Part shown: positions 62,084 through 64,000 of the stretch, in pieces
How positions within the stretch are numbered: the first letter of the stretch is position 1
Layout of the letters: every line of letters begins with the position of its first letter
DNA from: Bryoerythrophyllum caledonicum
Lineage: Eukaryota; Streptophyta; Bryopsida; Pottiales; Pottiaceae
Assembly (NCBI GenBank): GCA_963971425.1
Contig: OZ020517.1
Location: forward strand, 20,408,462-20,472,461
Direction: 5' to 3'
Length of the DNA stretch: 64,000 bases
Translations under genes and position numbers: made by a program
Notes under the pieces: generated by a model
What the model saw: the letters and a program-made list of their open reading frames with translations, nothing else
Told to the model about the DNA's origin: nothing
Database searches by the model: none

Positions 62084-62340
62084 TTTGTGCGAATGTCTAT
62101 TGGGGATGACTGAACCCAAGTCTATGAGTTAGGGACACAGTAGGACCTCGTTTGATCCCTTGTGCGAATGTCTATGTGGTTATAAGTAGGAAACACTCTA
62201 ACAACTCGGATTACCTTGAGAGGACGAAAGAGATCTAACTACTCCCTTTGTGCGAATGTCTATTGGGTGCGGAAGGAAGGATTTTGTTATCTAAAGGAAA
62301 GGAGTAGAGTCGGTGGTCCCTTGTGCGAATGTCTATGTGG
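62084..62340. repeat. Four spaced copies of a 17-18 bp motif
   Basis: TTGTGCGAATGTCTAT followed by TGGG or GTGG occurs at about 62085, 62160, 62249 and 62321, spaced 74-89 bp apart. The intervening sequence is largely different, so this is motif-conserved spacing rather than an ordinary tandem repeat. Confidence 0.75.
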
Positions 62341-62925
62341 ATCAATTAGATAATATTCTTTTAGTCATCCCGAGGTAAAGGAAGGACTAACAGCTCGGAT
62401 GGTAGGTAGGTAGGTAAGCTACGTGCTTACCACAACAGTTGAACTAGTTCCGGGCCGAGTAGGATCGTACCCGAGGATCCTTCCCCATCCGGGCCGAGTC
62501 GGATAACGGAGAAGACCCCCTTTGTAATTGTGAATGAGGTGGTTGGTCTGGTTAAGCCTAGCCCTTATGGTCTAACCTTTCTTTTCTTTCTTTTAAGGTA
62601 TCTATTGTGGTAGGTTCAATATTATATAGATATAGGCATATTGTTAATTTTGCAGTTCTCAAGGATTTTCTATGGGAACGAATACCTTAGGGTATCTTTT
62701 GTGTTAAGATGTGAATACTTGCCAAAGCGTACTACAACAATATGACAGTCTAGAATAGCATAAACCAATAGAATTAGTAGATAAGAACTCTAGGTCCAAA
62801 CCGGAATTCTTAAACGGTACTATTAAAGTACTAATCTAGAATCTGGACATCCAAACGAGATCGGAATCCGGAACCGTCATCACGAGCCCAACTTCGTCCG
62901 GTAGCCGGATGGACTTCGACACAAC

Positions 62926-62932
62926 TATAAAA
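62926..62932 (+). promoter_or_regulatory. TATA box, likely LTR promoter
   Basis: TATAAAA about 190 bp before the first ATG of the gag-like frame, in an otherwise mixed-composition region. It is well placed to drive a retrotransposon transcript starting near 62955-62965. Confidence 0.5.
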
Positions 62933-63118
62933 TGGGACCACAAAAAGAGGGTACCACCCATTTTCACTTTGTCATTTGTAGCTCTCTCTCTTCTTCTCTG
63001 CCTTCCGTCTCCTTTGCTATTAATAGTCCAGAAGTTTATCCGGTAGAATAAGAGCTTGTGTGAGGACAATGCGTGCACCGGTGACCGGAGAGACTGTGAG
63101 GTTAGGATTTCGTAGAAC

Positions 63119-63892
63119 ATGAGCGGAGCAGAAAACCGCACCACTAGGATGATCAAGGGCAGGACGGAAGCCAAGACTACCAGCATGGTTCCGCCAATTC
63201 AAAAGTTGGTTCCAGCCATCCCAGCGGACGAGGAAGATTTCCGGATTTTCGAGCACTACCTCGGAATTGTGGGGTGCAACGGCCTGTTAGATGTGGCGTG
63301 GGGAGTGAAGGATGAGAACATGGTGATGGAGTTGATGGGAACTCTAGTCAGCTAGTTTGGCAGGAGCATCCGGGCGCGTCCGGAGTGATGGGGAGCATTG
63401 GAATGGAAGAAGACCTACGGCTTTAATGATGGAGTAGTGAAGGTGGCCGAACAAAGGGACGACTTCTTGAACGAGGAGTTCACCGACTACGTAGACCCGA
63501 AGGATGGGTTCAATACTGCAGATCTATGCAACCCGCACGCCCATGTGGTAATAGGGTTTCTAAACCCTATTTTTCATCCGTAGTGGCCGAGGCGGATCGT
63601 ATCCAAGTCGGATGCCACCTTCCTCAAGTCAATGAGGTAGAAGATCACGGTGGATTGGCCGCTCTCATGAGCGACTTAATCAACCGATTGGTAAGAAACC
63701 TCTGGAAGGTGAAGAAGGCTGGAACCCCTCTTCCTTCCTATCTGATCCACCTCTACGCGCATAATGAGGTGCTAACCCTAGCAGAGTAGAATGCCTACAA
63801 GGTGCTTCTGAGTATTCAGAATTATGGCAGACTAGAGACGGACTCGGAAGAGGAGTCTGACGCTCCAGACCCCCCTCTGATTGGCAACACGT
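63119..63892 (+). pseudogene. Gag-like reading frame of an LTR retrotransposon, broken
   Basis: Opens with MSGAENRTTRMIKG and continues in one frame through TAG (63353) and TGA (63386) to TAG (63581). A second frame then continues with VVAEADRIQVGCHLP...SYLIHLYAHNEVLTLAE and NAYKVLLSIQNYGRLETDSEEESD. The basic start, helical middle and acidic, Pro-rich end are gag-like, and the leader with a TATA box and short repeats fits an LTR element. I recognise no protease or polymerase before the window ends, so the superfamily (Ty3/gypsy or other) is undetermined. Confidence 0.5.
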
Positions 63893-64000
63893 AGAATCGC
63901 AAGAGGAGCCGGTCAATTCAGCCGGAGGCGGAACTGGAACCTGCTCGCCCAAGCCAACCAGGAAAAGATCAAGTCGATCCAGAATCGGCCGGACCGTCTA

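Overview
This is nuclear DNA of a land plant. The evidence is spliced genes with GT-AG introns, a P-class PPR gene, a GT47 exostosin of the MUR3/XLT2 type, an LRR receptor kinase, a Ty1/copia element and a PIF/Harbinger transposase relic. GC-rich exons sit in very AT-rich flanks, and the style of the receptor kinase makes me lean toward a seed-free plant (moss, liverwort, lycophyte or fern). That is an impression, not a demonstration.

Layout. (1) 1.8-4.1 kb, + strand: a coiled-coil gene. (2) 4.5-6.9 kb, - strand: a three-exon plastid-type PPR gene, convergent with the first. (3) 7.4-17 kb: repeat territory holding a short retroposon, a dead Harbinger transposase and a dead copia element. (4) 17-32 kb: an extremely AT-rich block containing one giant nine-exon gene (21.4-30.3 kb, +) for a predicted 2346-residue coiled-coil protein. 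One exon of it matches the first gene in length, phase and partly in sequence, so the two are probably paralogues. (5) 32.8-34.1 kb, - strand: an intronless GT47 glycosyltransferase. (6) 35-40 kb: minisatellites, a retroposon copy and a weak two-exon small ORF. (7) 40.5-42.6 kb, - strand: a five-exon multi-pass membrane protein. (8) 43.3-47.4 kb, - strand: a three-exon, 1120-residue LRR receptor kinase. (9) 48-60 kb: gene-free DNA with dispersed repeats, a foldback element, a TIR element and a (CAA)n array of about 280 bp attached to a retroposon copy. (10) 60.6-64 kb: a minisatellite, a repeated 17-18 bp motif, a TATA box and a broken gag-like reading frame, probably the 5' end of an LTR retrotransposon running off the window.

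No operon-like or pathway clustering is visible; the genes look like unrelated housekeeping or signalling genes separated by mobile DNA. The most unusual items are the coiled-coil gene pair, especially the 2346-residue member, and a SINE-like retroposon family. That family has target-site duplications, a 3' hairpin and a simple-repeat tail that is TTC in some copies and TTG in another. One TTG tail has grown to about 94 units inside what may be a 3'-transducing insertion.

All gene models were built by hand from reading frames and splice consensus, without transcripts or homology searches.
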